34,915 bases of DNA from Dethiobacter sp. (lineage in GTDB: Bacteria; Bacillota; Dethiobacteria; DTU022; UBA8154): positions 1-34,915 of the forward strand of contig QZJM01000068.1 of NCBI GenBank assembly GCA_003605065.1, given 5' to 3'. Below the pieces are notes generated by a model that was given only the letters and a program-made list of their open reading frames with translations, ran no database searches and was not told the DNA's origin. Positions 15,646 to 23,403 of the stretch are shown here, one piece after another. Both the position numbers and the translations under genes were made by a program. The stretch's first letter is position 1; every line of letters starts with the position of its first letter.

Positions 15646-16437
15646 ATGGGGATGGTGAGCGGTCCTGTTAAGGAGAAATCGGTTCAATCTGTGGAGAGAA
15701 CACTGCGTATTCTTGAGCTTATGGCCGAAAAAGGAAATCCTATGGCTTTGAGTGATATCAGCAACCAGCTGGGCTTAAAAATCAGCACAACACACCGCCT
15801 GCTCAAAACGTTGATTATCAAGGGGTTTGCCGAGCAGGATCCCTATACTGGGAAATACCAGCTGGGGATTAAGACTTTCAGGATTGGTAACACAGCCCTG
15901 TATACGTTGGATATCCGCTCTGTGGCCAGGCCATATCTTAAGCACCTTATGGAAAAGTACAAAGAGACGGCAAACCTGGCTATTCTGGACCACGGTGATG
16001 TTGTGTATATCGATCAGGTCGAATCGGAAAAAATGGTGAAGATGATTGCCAGGCTTGGCAGCAGGGGGCCTTCTCATTCCAATGCTGTGGGGAAAGTTCT
16101 CCTGGCATATCTCAGCAGTTTGGAACTGGAGCGTTATTTAAAGAGTAAAAAACTGGAAAAGTATACTGCGCAGACAATTACTTCCCCGGAACTACTGAAA
16201 AAAGAACTGGAGAAGGTAAAAAGTCAGGGCTATGCCCTGGATCTTGAAGAGACTGAAGAGGGAATATGCTGCGTGGCCGCTCCTGTCTGGAACCACCTGG
16301 GAAAAGTAAATGCGGCTATCGGTATTTCCGGACCCAGTAACCGTATCAGCTTCAGCTATATAAAAAAAGAACTGGCGCAGGCTGTAAAGAATACGGCCGA
16401 AGAAGTATCTCTGAAGCTGGGGTATCAGGATATCTAG
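15646..16437 (+). CDS. IclR-family regulator 2
   Basis: A 263-residue IclR regulator. The HTH (about 30-60) contains LSDISNQLGLKISTTHRLLKTL, and the effector domain has NLAILDHGDVVYIDQVES and SNAVGKVLLAYLS. It is very similar to regulator 1 over its whole length, with shared stretches such as LDIRSVARPYL-type and YIDQVES, so the two arose by duplication. GAGGAGTG precedes ATG 15646 (ATG 15652 is also possible). It is probably co-transcribed with the FMN protein and ends at a strong terminator just before the nuoE promoter. Autoregulation through O1, and control of nuoEFG through O2, is the simplest model. Confidence 0.93.
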   Translation: MGMVSGPVKEKSVQSVERTLRILELMAEKGNPMALSDISNQLGLKISTTHRLLKTLIIKGFAEQDPYTGKYQLGIKTFRIGNTALYTLDIRSVARPYLKHLMEKYKETANLAILDHGDVVYIDQVESEKMVKMIARLGSRGPSHSNAVGKVLLAYLSSLELERYLKSKKLEKYTAQTITSPELLKKELEKVKSQGYALDLEETEEGICCVAAPVWNHLGKVNAAIGISGPSNRISFSYIKKELAQAVKNTAEEVSLKLGYQDI

Positions 16438-16476
16438 GCACATTTGTTAAATAATTGGAAATAAATTTACTTTACT

Positions 16477-16507
16477 AAAGAGGATCACTGCGATCCTCTT
16501 TTTTTTG
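16477..16507 (+). terminator. Strong intrinsic terminator after iclR2
   Basis: AAAGAGGATC and GATCCTCTTT form a perfect stem around ACTGC, with eight T residues following. Confidence 0.92.
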
Positions 16508-16539
16508 GGATTTATTTTCATTTCCTTAAAAAAACATTA

Positions 16540-16569
16540 TTGACAGTACAAATACCCCTGTTTTATAAT
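16540..16569 (+). promoter_or_regulatory. Sigma-A promoter of the nuoEFG-like operon
   Basis: TTGACA (16540-16545), an 18-base spacer and TATAAT (16564-16569). The expected start near 16576 lies just before operator O2. Confidence 0.85.
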
Positions 16570-16579
16570 GGAGTAAATG

Positions 16580-16596
16580 TTTCCACGATGTGAAAA
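16580..16596 (+). promoter_or_regulatory. Candidate IclR operator O2
   Basis: TTTCCACGATGTGAAAA is a near-perfect palindrome (TTTCCAC / GTGAAAA, 6 of 7 pairs). It sits 11 bases after the -10 box, where a bound protein would block initiation. It shares TTTCCACGAT with O1. The repressor role is inferred from position. Confidence 0.55.
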
Positions 16597-16630
16597 TCAT
16601 TTCAAAAAATACTGTACAAAAGAGAAAATC

Positions 16631-16729
16631 ATGGCAAAAACAATTAAATTTCCGGCGGATGAAAACACAAAAGGAAAAGATTTATTCTTAAACGGAAACC
16701 GTTTTAAAAATTTGAAAGGGGTGAATTAA
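16631..16729 (+). CDS. Candidate 32-residue leader peptide before nuoE
   Basis: ATG 16631 begins MAKTIKFPADENTKGKDLF and the frame ends TAA one base before the nuoE ATG. AAAAGAGA lies upstream at a workable distance. The peptide is hydrophilic and resembles nothing I know. The nuoE Shine-Dalgarno lies within its last codons, so translation of the two would be coupled. It may be a small subunit, a regulatory leader or chance. Confidence 0.35.
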   Translation: MAKTIKFPADENTKGKDLFLNGNRFKNLKGVN

Positions 16730-16730
16730 A

Positions 16731-17267
16731 ATGGAAGAGAGGACAAAAACAGACCTAGAAAACCTTAAAAAACAAAATGGCAGTTCTGTTGTTTCATTAC
16801 TGCAGGAAGTCCAGGAAAAGTACAACTATCTCCCCGAGGAATTATTGAGGGAGATAGCCAAAGAAAGAAACATCCCCCTTATGGACATTTACAGTGTGGC
16901 GACTTTCTATAAAGCATTCAGCCTGTCCCCCAAGGGCAAGCACAAGGTTGTAACCTGTTCCGGCACTGCCTGTCATGTCCGGGGAAGTGAAAAGGTAACC
17001 AGGGAAATTTCCCGTACACTGGGTATAGAGTCGGGTCATACCACTGAGGACGGACTGTATTCCCTGGAAAACGTCAGCTGTCTGGGTGCCTGTGCTCTGG
17101 CTCCGCTTGTTGTTATCGACGGGGAGTATCACGGCAGCATGACATCTGCTAAAATCCTGGAGATTTTGAACGGGCATACAGCAGGAAAAAAAGAAAATGG
17201 GTGTTGCTGTCATGATCAAGGGAAAAAGGAAAATGACTGCCGCCAGGTCAGTTTGCCAAGGGCGTAA
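16731..17267 (+). CDS. nuoE: NuoE/HydC-like [2Fe-2S] thioredoxin-fold subunit
   Basis: A 178-residue subunit of an NADH-oxidising module (NuoE of complex I, HydC of bifurcating hydrogenases, StnC of Sporomusa-type transhydrogenase). The helical N-terminus (about 15-60) has the typical YNYLPEELLREIAKERNIP. The [2Fe-2S] ligands are Cys76 and Cys81 (CSGTAC) with Cys117 and Cys121 (CLGAC). An unusual tail after residue 150 has GCCCHDQ and a further Cys170, which normal NuoE lacks and which may bind metal. AAAGGGGTG precedes the ATG. It is first of the nuoEFG-like set (after the candidate small ORF), with its own promoter and operator. Confidence 0.92.
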   Translation: MEERTKTDLENLKKQNGSSVVSLLQEVQEKYNYLPEELLREIAKERNIPLMDIYSVATFYKAFSLSPKGKHKVVTCSGTACHVRGSEKVTREISRTLGIESGHTTEDGLYSLENVSCLGACALAPLVVIDGEYHGSMTSAKILEILNGHTAGKKENGCCCHDQGKKENDCRQVSLPRA

Positions 17268-17349
17268 AGTTATCTTTTTTCAGCTGGCAGTATAGAAATT
17301 TGCTATTTTTTGGGTAATTCTTTTATTTAGTTTTTGGAAGGAGATTGCT

Positions 17350-19215
17350 ATGAACGTTTTACATAGCAGGTTAAAAACAACTCAAGATTTGGAAAAGCTT
17401 CGGGAACAGCTGAGAAAAAACAGGGAAGAAAAAAGCACTTACCTGGCAGTCTGTGGTGATACAGGCTGTGCTGTCTGGGGCTCAAAAACGGTCAAAAACT
17501 TTTCTCAGGAATGCCTGGAAAAAAAGGGGCTTGCCGGTACAATTGGCCTGAAATTTACAGGCTGCCTGGGTCTCTGCGAAAGCGGTCCCGTTGTCATTGT
17601 CTTTCCCCAGGAAATATTTTATCAAAAAGTCCAGGAGGACGACGTAGAAGAGATTATTGAAAAAACAGTTTTAAAAGGTGAAGTTATCGAACGCCTGCTA
17701 TACAATGATCCTGTAACCGGCGAAAAGTATATTTATGCCCGGGATATACCTTTTTATAAAAAACAGCAGAGGACACTCCTTGCCAGCAACTGGAAAAATG
17801 ATCCTACCAGCATTGAGGACTACCTGGCTCTGGACGGGTATGAAGCATTTGAGCAGGCTTTAACGAAGATGACACCGCGGGAAATTATTGCCGAAGTAAA
17901 AAACTCCCTGCTCAGGGGGCGCGGCGGGGCCGGTTTTCCCACCGGTGCCAAGTGGGAAGAATGTTATGAAGTCCATGCTGACCAAAAATATATTATTTGT
18001 AATGCCGATGAAGGTGATCCGGGAGCTTTTATGGATAGAAGCTTGTTGGAAGGAAACCCCCATTCCGTCCTGGAAGGGCTGATCATCGGCGGTTATGCTA
18101 TTGGTGCCCGGGAGGGGATCGTCTATATCAGAGCTGAATACCCTACGGCGGTGGCTAAGGTACGCCTGGCCATTGCCCAGGCGGAAGAACTGGGGCTTTT
18201 AGGGGAAAACATTCTGGGCTCCGGTTTTAATTTTAAGGTATCTGTGAGTATCGGGGCGGGTGCCTTTGTCTGTGGGGAAACATCGGCCCTGGTCGCTTCT
18301 GTGGAGGGACGCGTCGGCGAGCCCCGTCAAAAGCCTCCCCATCTTGCGGAGCGGGGCTATCTTAACAAGCCCACGGTAATTAATAATGTGGAGTCCCTGG
18401 CCAATATACCGTACATTATCCGTCATGGGGCTGTCAGCTACTGCCTTACCGGCACAGAAAAATCTAAGGGGACGAAGATTTTTTCCCTGGTAGGGAAGGT
18501 CCTCAATACCGGGCTGGTGGAGGTTCCCCTGGGCATGACTTTAAGGGAGATCATTTTTGAGATCGGCGGCGGTATCAAGAACGGGAAACAATTTAAAGCA
18601 GTGCAAACGGGAGGCCCTTCCGGCGGCTGCCTGCCTGCTTCACTGCTGGACAGCCCCACTGATTTTGAAGAGCTTAGTGCAGCCGGTTCTATGATGGGTT
18701 CCGGCGGTATGATTGTCATGGACGAGGAGACCTGCATGGTAGATATCGCCCGCTATTTTCTGCGTTTTCTGGAAGATGAATCCTGCGGCCGCTGTTTTTC
18801 CTGCCGGGAAGGCATCAGCAGGATGCTGGAAATGGTGGAGGATATCACCAGGGGGGAAAGTTCGCCCGGGCAGCTGGATCTTCTCAGGGAACTGGCCCAT
18901 GTCGTGAAGGATTCTTCCCTGTGCGGCCTGGGCCAAACGGCAGCCAATCCCGTCCTGGCCACCATACGTTATTTTGAAGATGAATACCTGGCCCATATCC
19001 TGGAAAAAAGATGCCCGGCCGGAGTGTGCCGGGAGCTGATTCAATTCAGTATTAATGAAGAACTCTGCCAGGGTTGCGGCCTCTGCCTGAAAAAATGTCC
19101 GGGCGAGGCCATCCGGGGGGAAAAGAAACAGCCCCACGCCATCCTGGGGGATAAATGCACCAAATGCGGTATTTGCCTGGAGACGTGCAAATACAATGCC
19201 GTGCTAAAAAGTTAA
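17350..19215 (+). CDS. nuoF: NuoF/HydB-like NADH-binding flavoprotein
   Basis: A 621-residue FMN subunit, the NADH site of the module. Domains in order: a thioredoxin-like [2Fe-2S] domain (Cys35, 40, 72, 76), then the NADH/FMN domain (about 175-400). That domain carries the glycine-rich RGRGGAGFPTGAKWEE and the NADEGDPGAFMDR block. An SLBB domain follows, then the N3-type [4Fe-4S] site CGRCFSCREG with Cys near SSLCGLG. Two C-terminal ferredoxin clusters (CQGCGLCLKKCP, CTKCGICLETCK) complete it. This layout is that of HydB/HndC-type subunits, longer than complex I NuoF. GGAAGGAG precedes ATG 17350. No hydrogenase, formate dehydrogenase or membrane subunit accompanies it. Confidence 0.95.
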   Translation: MNVLHSRLKTTQDLEKLREQLRKNREEKSTYLAVCGDTGCAVWGSKTVKNFSQECLEKKGLAGTIGLKFTGCLGLCESGPVVIVFPQEIFYQKVQEDDVEEIIEKTVLKGEVIERLLYNDPVTGEKYIYARDIPFYKKQQRTLLASNWKNDPTSIEDYLALDGYEAFEQALTKMTPREIIAEVKNSLLRGRGGAGFPTGAKWEECYEVHADQKYIICNADEGDPGAFMDRSLLEGNPHSVLEGLIIGGYAIGAREGIVYIRAEYPTAVAKVRLAIAQAEELGLLGENILGSGFNFKVSVSIGAGAFVCGETSALVASVEGRVGEPRQKPPHLAERGYLNKPTVINNVESLANIPYIIRHGAVSYCLTGTEKSKGTKIFSLVGKVLNTGLVEVPLGMTLREIIFEIGGGIKNGKQFKAVQTGGPSGGCLPASLLDSPTDFEELSAAGSMMGSGGMIVMDEETCMVDIARYFLRFLEDESCGRCFSCREGISRMLEMVEDITRGESSPGQLDLLRELAHVVKDSSLCGLGQTAANPVLATIRYFEDEYLAHILEKRCPAGVCRELIQFSINEELCQGCGLCLKKCPGEAIRGEKKQPHAILGDKCTKCGICLETCKYNAVLKS

Positions 19216-19228
19216 GGGGGTGGTGTCA

Positions 19229-19921
19229 ATGCTAAATTTAACCCTGAACGGCCTGGAGATTTCCGTGGAGAAGGGGACGACTCTGCTGGAAGCGGCCAAA
19301 TTTTATGGTATGGAAATCCCCACGCTCTGCAGCGATGAAGCTTTAAGCCCTTACGGGGCCTGCAGGCTCTGTCTGGTGGAAATCGGTACGGGTAACCATT
19401 CCAGGCTGGTTTCCTCCTGTACTTATCCTGCCAGGGAGGGTTTAACTGTAAGGACGCACACGGAAAGGGTCGTACAAGCCAGAAAACTTCTCCTCGAGCT
19501 GTACCTGGCCACCTGTCCTTCTTCGAAAACCATCCAGGATATGGCCTCCAAATTAGGTGTGACAAAGGTTCGTTTTAAACAAAAACATGAGGAGTGTATC
19601 CTCTGCGGCCTTTGCGTCAGGATGTGCGCTGAGCAGATGCAGGGCAAAGCCATCGGTTTTGTAAAAAGGGGCATAAAACGCCGTATTACCGCTCCCTTTG
19701 CTAAAAAATCGGAGGATTGCCGCCTCTGCGGAGGCTGTATGTATATCTGTCCTGCCTGCCAGGCCAGGTGCCAGGGGCCGCAGGAAAAAAGCCCCATTTG
19801 CAACGCTTGTTTGAACCTTTCTGCTCCCTGCCTTGATTATTTTGAAGAAGCCATGTGCTACATGGACCCCTGTGTGGCCTGTGAACTGGGCACGGGAAGG
19901 AAAGCAAAAGCACAAAGTTAA
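19229..19921 (+). CDS. Stand-alone NuoG-N-like iron-sulfur protein
   Basis: A 230-residue protein equal to the Fe-S N-terminus of NuoG, HydA or FdhA, without a catalytic domain. The [2Fe-2S] ferredoxin ligands are Cys34, 45, 48 and 64. The normal His-Cys [4Fe-4S] site is absent: only Cys96 (LATCPSSKT) remains. Two [4Fe-4S] sites follow at Cys123-133 (CILCGLCVRMC) and Cys164-174 (CRLCGGCMYICP). A C-terminal tail adds Cys177, 181, 191, 194, 201, 210, 215 and 218. It probably wires NuoF to a separate partner. The track start GTG 19220 overlaps the AAGGGGG RBS; ATG 19229 is better. It is 13 bp after nuoF. Confidence 0.88.
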   Translation: MLNLTLNGLEISVEKGTTLLEAAKFYGMEIPTLCSDEALSPYGACRLCLVEIGTGNHSRLVSSCTYPAREGLTVRTHTERVVQARKLLLELYLATCPSSKTIQDMASKLGVTKVRFKQKHEECILCGLCVRMCAEQMQGKAIGFVKRGIKRRITAPFAKKSEDCRLCGGCMYICPACQARCQGPQEKSPICNACLNLSAPCLDYFEEAMCYMDPCVACELGTGRKAKAQS

Positions 19922-19974
19922 CAACACCGGCGTTATAATGAAAATGACCGAACTTGAGCTGGTACGCTTACCTT

Positions 19975-20217
19975 GGGCGGAAATGTTGCCGTTGTTTTAA
20001 ATCAGCAAGTTCGGAATTAAAAGCGCGAGGAGCTTAAGGTCAAGGCGAGCAACTGTCTCCCGCGCAGCGAGTTGTTGGGAGCCTCCTGAGCTATGAGCGC
20101 CACCTTAATGTGAGTTGAACTTGCCTAAAACAACGGCAACTTTCCGCCCATCGTGGAACTTGGCTCCAGTTGAACCAGAACTGCGCCACCAGCAAAACGC
20201 TGCGCTATTTTCATACT
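19975..20217 (+). repeat. MITE-like palindromic repeat, copy A
   Basis: The core 19975-20149 has terminal inverted repeats GGGCGGAAATGTTGCCGTTG and (from the right) GGGCGGAAAGTTGCCGTTG, with further internal pairing such as CTCCC/GGGAG. A 68-bp arm (20150-20217) follows. The reverse complement matches 24021-24256 closely. It fills the spacer between the NuoG-like gene and gltS-like 2 and ends at that gene's RBS. No ORF of its own; non-autonomous element or structured RNA. Confidence 0.75.
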
Positions 20218-20233
20218 AGAGAGGAGAATGATC

Positions 20234-21817
20234 ATGACTCTTTCCAGGTTGAATGCCTCTGCCGCTACTCTAACGAAAAACCGCACCGAAGGTTCGATCA
20301 GCCCTTTTAGCGGTATGTGCGTGACATGTGTGGACGGATGTGTAGGCATGTGTGAAATAGGAAAATCAGCTTACCGGGGACATGAAACTATTTATCCCCA
20401 GCCTTTTGGCATTATAACTACCGCTTCGGAGAAAAAATACCCCCTGGATTATTCGCATTTTTCCATCATGGGTACCGCCGTAGGGGCTGTAGGGATAGAA
20501 GCCGACAGCGACAAGGCTATTTTTCCGGCAGTAAATTTACAGACGAGGGTAGGCCGGGGGGAGGGTATCAAGGTAAAACTGCCCTTTGTTATTCCCGGTA
20601 TCGGCTCTACCGATGTGGCCAGGAATAACTGGGAAGGGCTGGCCATAGGTTCCGCCCTGGCGGGAACCATTTTGACTATCGGTGAAAATGTCTGCGGTAT
20701 GGACGAACAGTCCGTCATTAAGGACGGCCGGGTTGTAAGCACAGTTGACCTGGACAGGAGGGTTAAGCTTTTTAAAGATTGGCAGAGAGACGGGTACGGT
20801 GCCATCGTCGTCCAGGCCAATGTGGAAGATACCAGGCTCGGTATTCAGGAGTATGTTATCAGCCAGCTTGGCGTGGAAGTGGTGGAGCTTAAATGGGGTC
20901 AGGGGGCCAAGGACATCGGCGGGGAAGTTAAAATTAAAAGCCTGGAGAAAGCCCAGATGCTGCAAAAAAGAGGATATGTGGTTCTCCCCGATCCGGAAAA
21001 CCCTGCTGTGATCAACGCTTTTCACAAAGGGGCCTTCAAGGAATTCGAACGGCATTCGCGTATCGGCATGGTAGAGCTGGAATCATTCCTGCAGAGGGTT
21101 GAGGAACTGAGAAAAGCAGGTGCCAGGTACGTATTTCTGAAGACAGGGGCGTACCGGCCGGCGGATCTGGCTCGTGCCGTAAAATTTGCCTCCCTTGGCA
21201 AAATCGACATGCTCACCGTAGACGGAGCCGGGGGCGGCACCGGAATGAGCCCCTGGAGAATGATGAACGAGTGGGGTATTCCTTCGGTGGAGCTGCATTC
21301 TCTCCTCTACCAGTACTGCCGGAAGCTGGCCCTTAAAGGGGAGTATGTGCCCGATATAGCCCTGGCCGGCGGTTTTACCCTTGAAGACCAGGTATTTAAA
21401 GGGCTGGCCCTGGGGGCTCCTTACGTTAAACTTATCGGTATGGCCCGGGCCCCCATCGCTGCTGCTATGGTGGGTAAGACCATCGGCAGGCGCATCCACG
21501 AGAACAAGCTGCCTGTTTATGTGGAACGCTTCGGGCAGAACGTGGAAGAAATCTTTGTCACGGCTTCGGCTCTTAAGGAAGAATTGGGGGAGGAAACTTT
21601 TAATAAAATACCCCCCGGGGCCCTGGGCCTCTATACCTACTACGAGCGTCTGGCCCAGGGGTTAAAGCAGCTTATGTGCGGGAGCCGCAAATTCGATCTC
21701 CAGTACATTTCCCGGGATGATATCGGGGCGTTAACCAGGGAAGCGGCCGAGGTAAGCGGGATCACTTATATTATGGACCTGGACAGGGAAGAGGTAGACA
21801 AAATCCTGGAGATGTAA
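20234..21817 (+). CDS. FMN-binding glutamate-synthase-like protein 2
   Basis: A 527-residue paralogue of the protein at 13962, collinear over its whole length. It has the same N-terminal four-cysteine motif (Cys29, 32, 36, 40; CVTCVDGCVGMC), the barrel motifs KWGQGAKDIGGEVKIK and DGAGGGTGMSPWRM, and a late single cysteine (LMCGSRKF). The CPVGVAT cluster loop of true GltS is absent (ARAPIAAAMVGKTIG instead). The track starts at 20228; GAGGAG at 20221-20226 spaces better to ATG 20234, which also aligns with paralogue 1. As the last member of the nuoEFG-like unit it is the best candidate for the partner that takes or gives electrons. The reaction is unknown. Confidence 0.85.
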   Translation: MTLSRLNASAATLTKNRTEGSISPFSGMCVTCVDGCVGMCEIGKSAYRGHETIYPQPFGIITTASEKKYPLDYSHFSIMGTAVGAVGIEADSDKAIFPAVNLQTRVGRGEGIKVKLPFVIPGIGSTDVARNNWEGLAIGSALAGTILTIGENVCGMDEQSVIKDGRVVSTVDLDRRVKLFKDWQRDGYGAIVVQANVEDTRLGIQEYVISQLGVEVVELKWGQGAKDIGGEVKIKSLEKAQMLQKRGYVVLPDPENPAVINAFHKGAFKEFERHSRIGMVELESFLQRVEELRKAGARYVFLKTGAYRPADLARAVKFASLGKIDMLTVDGAGGGTGMSPWRMMNEWGIPSVELHSLLYQYCRKLALKGEYVPDIALAGGFTLEDQVFKGLALGAPYVKLIGMARAPIAAAMVGKTIGRRIHENKLPVYVERFGQNVEEIFVTASALKEELGEETFNKIPPGALGLYTYYERLAQGLKQLMCGSRKFDLQYISRDDIGALTREAAEVSGITYIMDLDREEVDKILEM

Positions 21818-21833
21818 CCTGTGCAGATTAACC

Positions 21834-21887
21834 GAAGTCAAAATAACTGTTGGAAGACAGGAAGCCAAAATAACTGCTGGAATATGG
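21834..21887 (+). repeat. Two tandem 27-bp units
   Basis: GAAG(T/C)CAAAATAACTG(T/C)TGGAA occurs at 21834 and 21861 with only two differences over 22 bases. It lies just after the gltS-like 2 stop. Function unknown. Confidence 0.6.
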
Positions 21888-21945
21888 AATAATGAGCCTT
21901 CGCTACAAGGATCTTTTAAAAGAGCCCTAAAATTACGGTTTAAGT

Positions 21946-21986
21946 AATCTCCTCTGAATATCTGTATAGAGGAGATTATTTTTTAA
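21946..21986 (+). terminator. Intrinsic terminator ending the nuoEFG-gltS2 unit
   Basis: AATCTCCTCT and AGAGGAGATT form a perfect 10-bp stem with a 12-base loop, followed by ATTTTTTAA. Confidence 0.88.
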
Positions 21987-22060
21987 AGAGTCATGACCGT
22001 TTAAATGTGGTAATATTGTACAGGAGAATATTAATATATTGAAGGTGAGGAAAACTTAAA

Positions 22061-23326
22061 ATGCGCTGTGAAATAATTGCCGTAGGCACTGAACTGCTCT
22101 TGGGACAGATTACCAATACCAACGCCAGGGATATTGCCAGGGAGCTCTCTTCCCTGGGGATCGGTGTCTACTACCAGACGGTGGTGGGGGATAATGAGAA
22201 AAGGCTGATGGAAGTTTTTAACGAGGCCTTAAAAAGAGCAGATTTAATAATCTTAACAGGGGGCCTTGGTCCTACGGATGACGATCTTACCCGTGAGACT
22301 GTGGCCGGGGTTTTGGAGCTCCCCCTGGAAAAAAACGAAATCTGGGAACAAAAATTACGTGAATTTTTCAGCCGTTTTAAACGGCCCATGTCGGCCATAA
22401 ACTTAAGGCAGGCCATGGTCCCCCGTGGGGGGAAGATTTTACTGAATGACCGGGGTACGGCCCCTGGTATTTTCCTGGAAGAAAGGGATAAAGTCATTAT
22501 TTTATTACCGGGGCCTCCCCGCGAACTGCTGCCCATGTTCAAAGAGCAGGTAATCCCCCTGCTCCGGGAAAAATTAAGGGAAAAAGAGAACCTGGCCGTG
22601 CTGCAGTCCAAAGTTCTGCGCATTATTGGCCTGGGTGAATCTGCCATGGCGGAAATGATCAGCTCTCTGCTGGAAAACCAGAGCAATCCGACTATTGCTC
22701 CCCTGGCTAAAGGGGCGGAGGTGCACCTGCGTCTTACAGCGCGCGGCAGCTCCGGCGCGGAAACAGAATCCCTCCTTGCTTCCAAGGCCGAAGAGATCAA
22801 AAAGGTGCTGGGAGATTATATTTACGGGGAGGATGAAGAAGAGCTGGAGTTTGCCGTAGCCCGTTTACTCTGGGAACAGGGTAAAACCATAGCCCTGGCG
22901 GAGTCCTGCAGCGGGGGGCTTTTATGCCATCGCCTGACCAATATCCCCGACAGTTCCCGTTATTTACTGGCAGGTCTGGTTACGTACAGTAATGAGGCCA
23001 AAATCAATATTCTCGGTGTGGACCCCGCGGTCATAGCAGTAAAGGGAGCCGTCAGTGCCAAGGTGGCGGAAATGATGGCTGCCGGAGTACGCCGGCTTTG
23101 CCGTGCGGATATCGGTGTGGGTATCACGGGGGTAGCCGGGCCGGGGGGAGGCACCCCGCAAAAGCCTGTGGGTCTAACTTATATCGCCCTGGAAGCGGAA
23201 AACTTAAAGCTGGTCCAGCGCTATGAATATTGGGGAAGCCGCCTGGATATTAAAGAGAGGGCTTCCCAGGCGGCCTTGCATCTTTTACGCCTCTATCTCC
23301 TGAAAAAATTAAAAAAAGCAGAATAA
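22061..23326 (+). CDS. cinA: CinA: NMN deamidase / competence-damage protein
   Basis: A 421-residue protein of normal two-domain CinA layout. The N-terminal MoCF-like domain (about 1-170) has AVGTELLLGQITNTNA, LTGGLGPTDDDLT and LPGPPRE, a fold tied to ADP-ribose pyrophosphatase activity. The C-terminal PncC domain (about 260-415) has ALAESCSGGLL and GITGVAGPGGGTPQKPVG; it deamidates nicotinamide mononucleotide in pyridine-nucleotide salvage. GGTGAGGAAAA precedes ATG 22061. It stands alone between a terminator and a convergent gene. NAD-salvage activity next to an NADH module may be coincidence. Confidence 0.95.
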   Translation: MRCEIIAVGTELLLGQITNTNARDIARELSSLGIGVYYQTVVGDNEKRLMEVFNEALKRADLIILTGGLGPTDDDLTRETVAGVLELPLEKNEIWEQKLREFFSRFKRPMSAINLRQAMVPRGGKILLNDRGTAPGIFLEERDKVIILLPGPPRELLPMFKEQVIPLLREKLREKENLAVLQSKVLRIIGLGESAMAEMISSLLENQSNPTIAPLAKGAEVHLRLTARGSSGAETESLLASKAEEIKKVLGDYIYGEDEEELEFAVARLLWEQGKTIALAESCSGGLLCHRLTNIPDSSRYLLAGLVTYSNEAKINILGVDPAVIAVKGAVSAKVAEMMAAGVRRLCRADIGVGITGVAGPGGGTPQKPVGLTYIALEAENLKLVQRYEYWGSRLDIKERASQAALHLLRLYLLKKLKKAE

Positions 23327-23365
23327 AAAAGGGAAAAAAGTGTTTCCGTGAAAAATACCCAAAAC

Positions 23366-23392
23366 GTGCCGGGGAATTCCCGGACATTTCTT
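23366..23392 (+). terminator. Possible weak terminator after cinA
   Basis: CCGGG GAATT CCCGG followed by ACATTTCTTTC. The stem is only 5 bp, so confidence is low. Confidence 0.3.
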
Positions 23393-23403
23393 TCATTATT
23401 ACT

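Noticed and set aside
16731-19921. Bifurcating [FeFe]-hydrogenase HydABC
   Set aside because: The NuoG-N-like protein ends at residue 230 and no H-cluster motifs are encoded anywhere in the window.
20125-20349. Minus ORF of 74 residues
   Set aside because: It is formed by the MITE-like arm plus the antisense of gltS-like 2; repeat DNA often gives such open frames.
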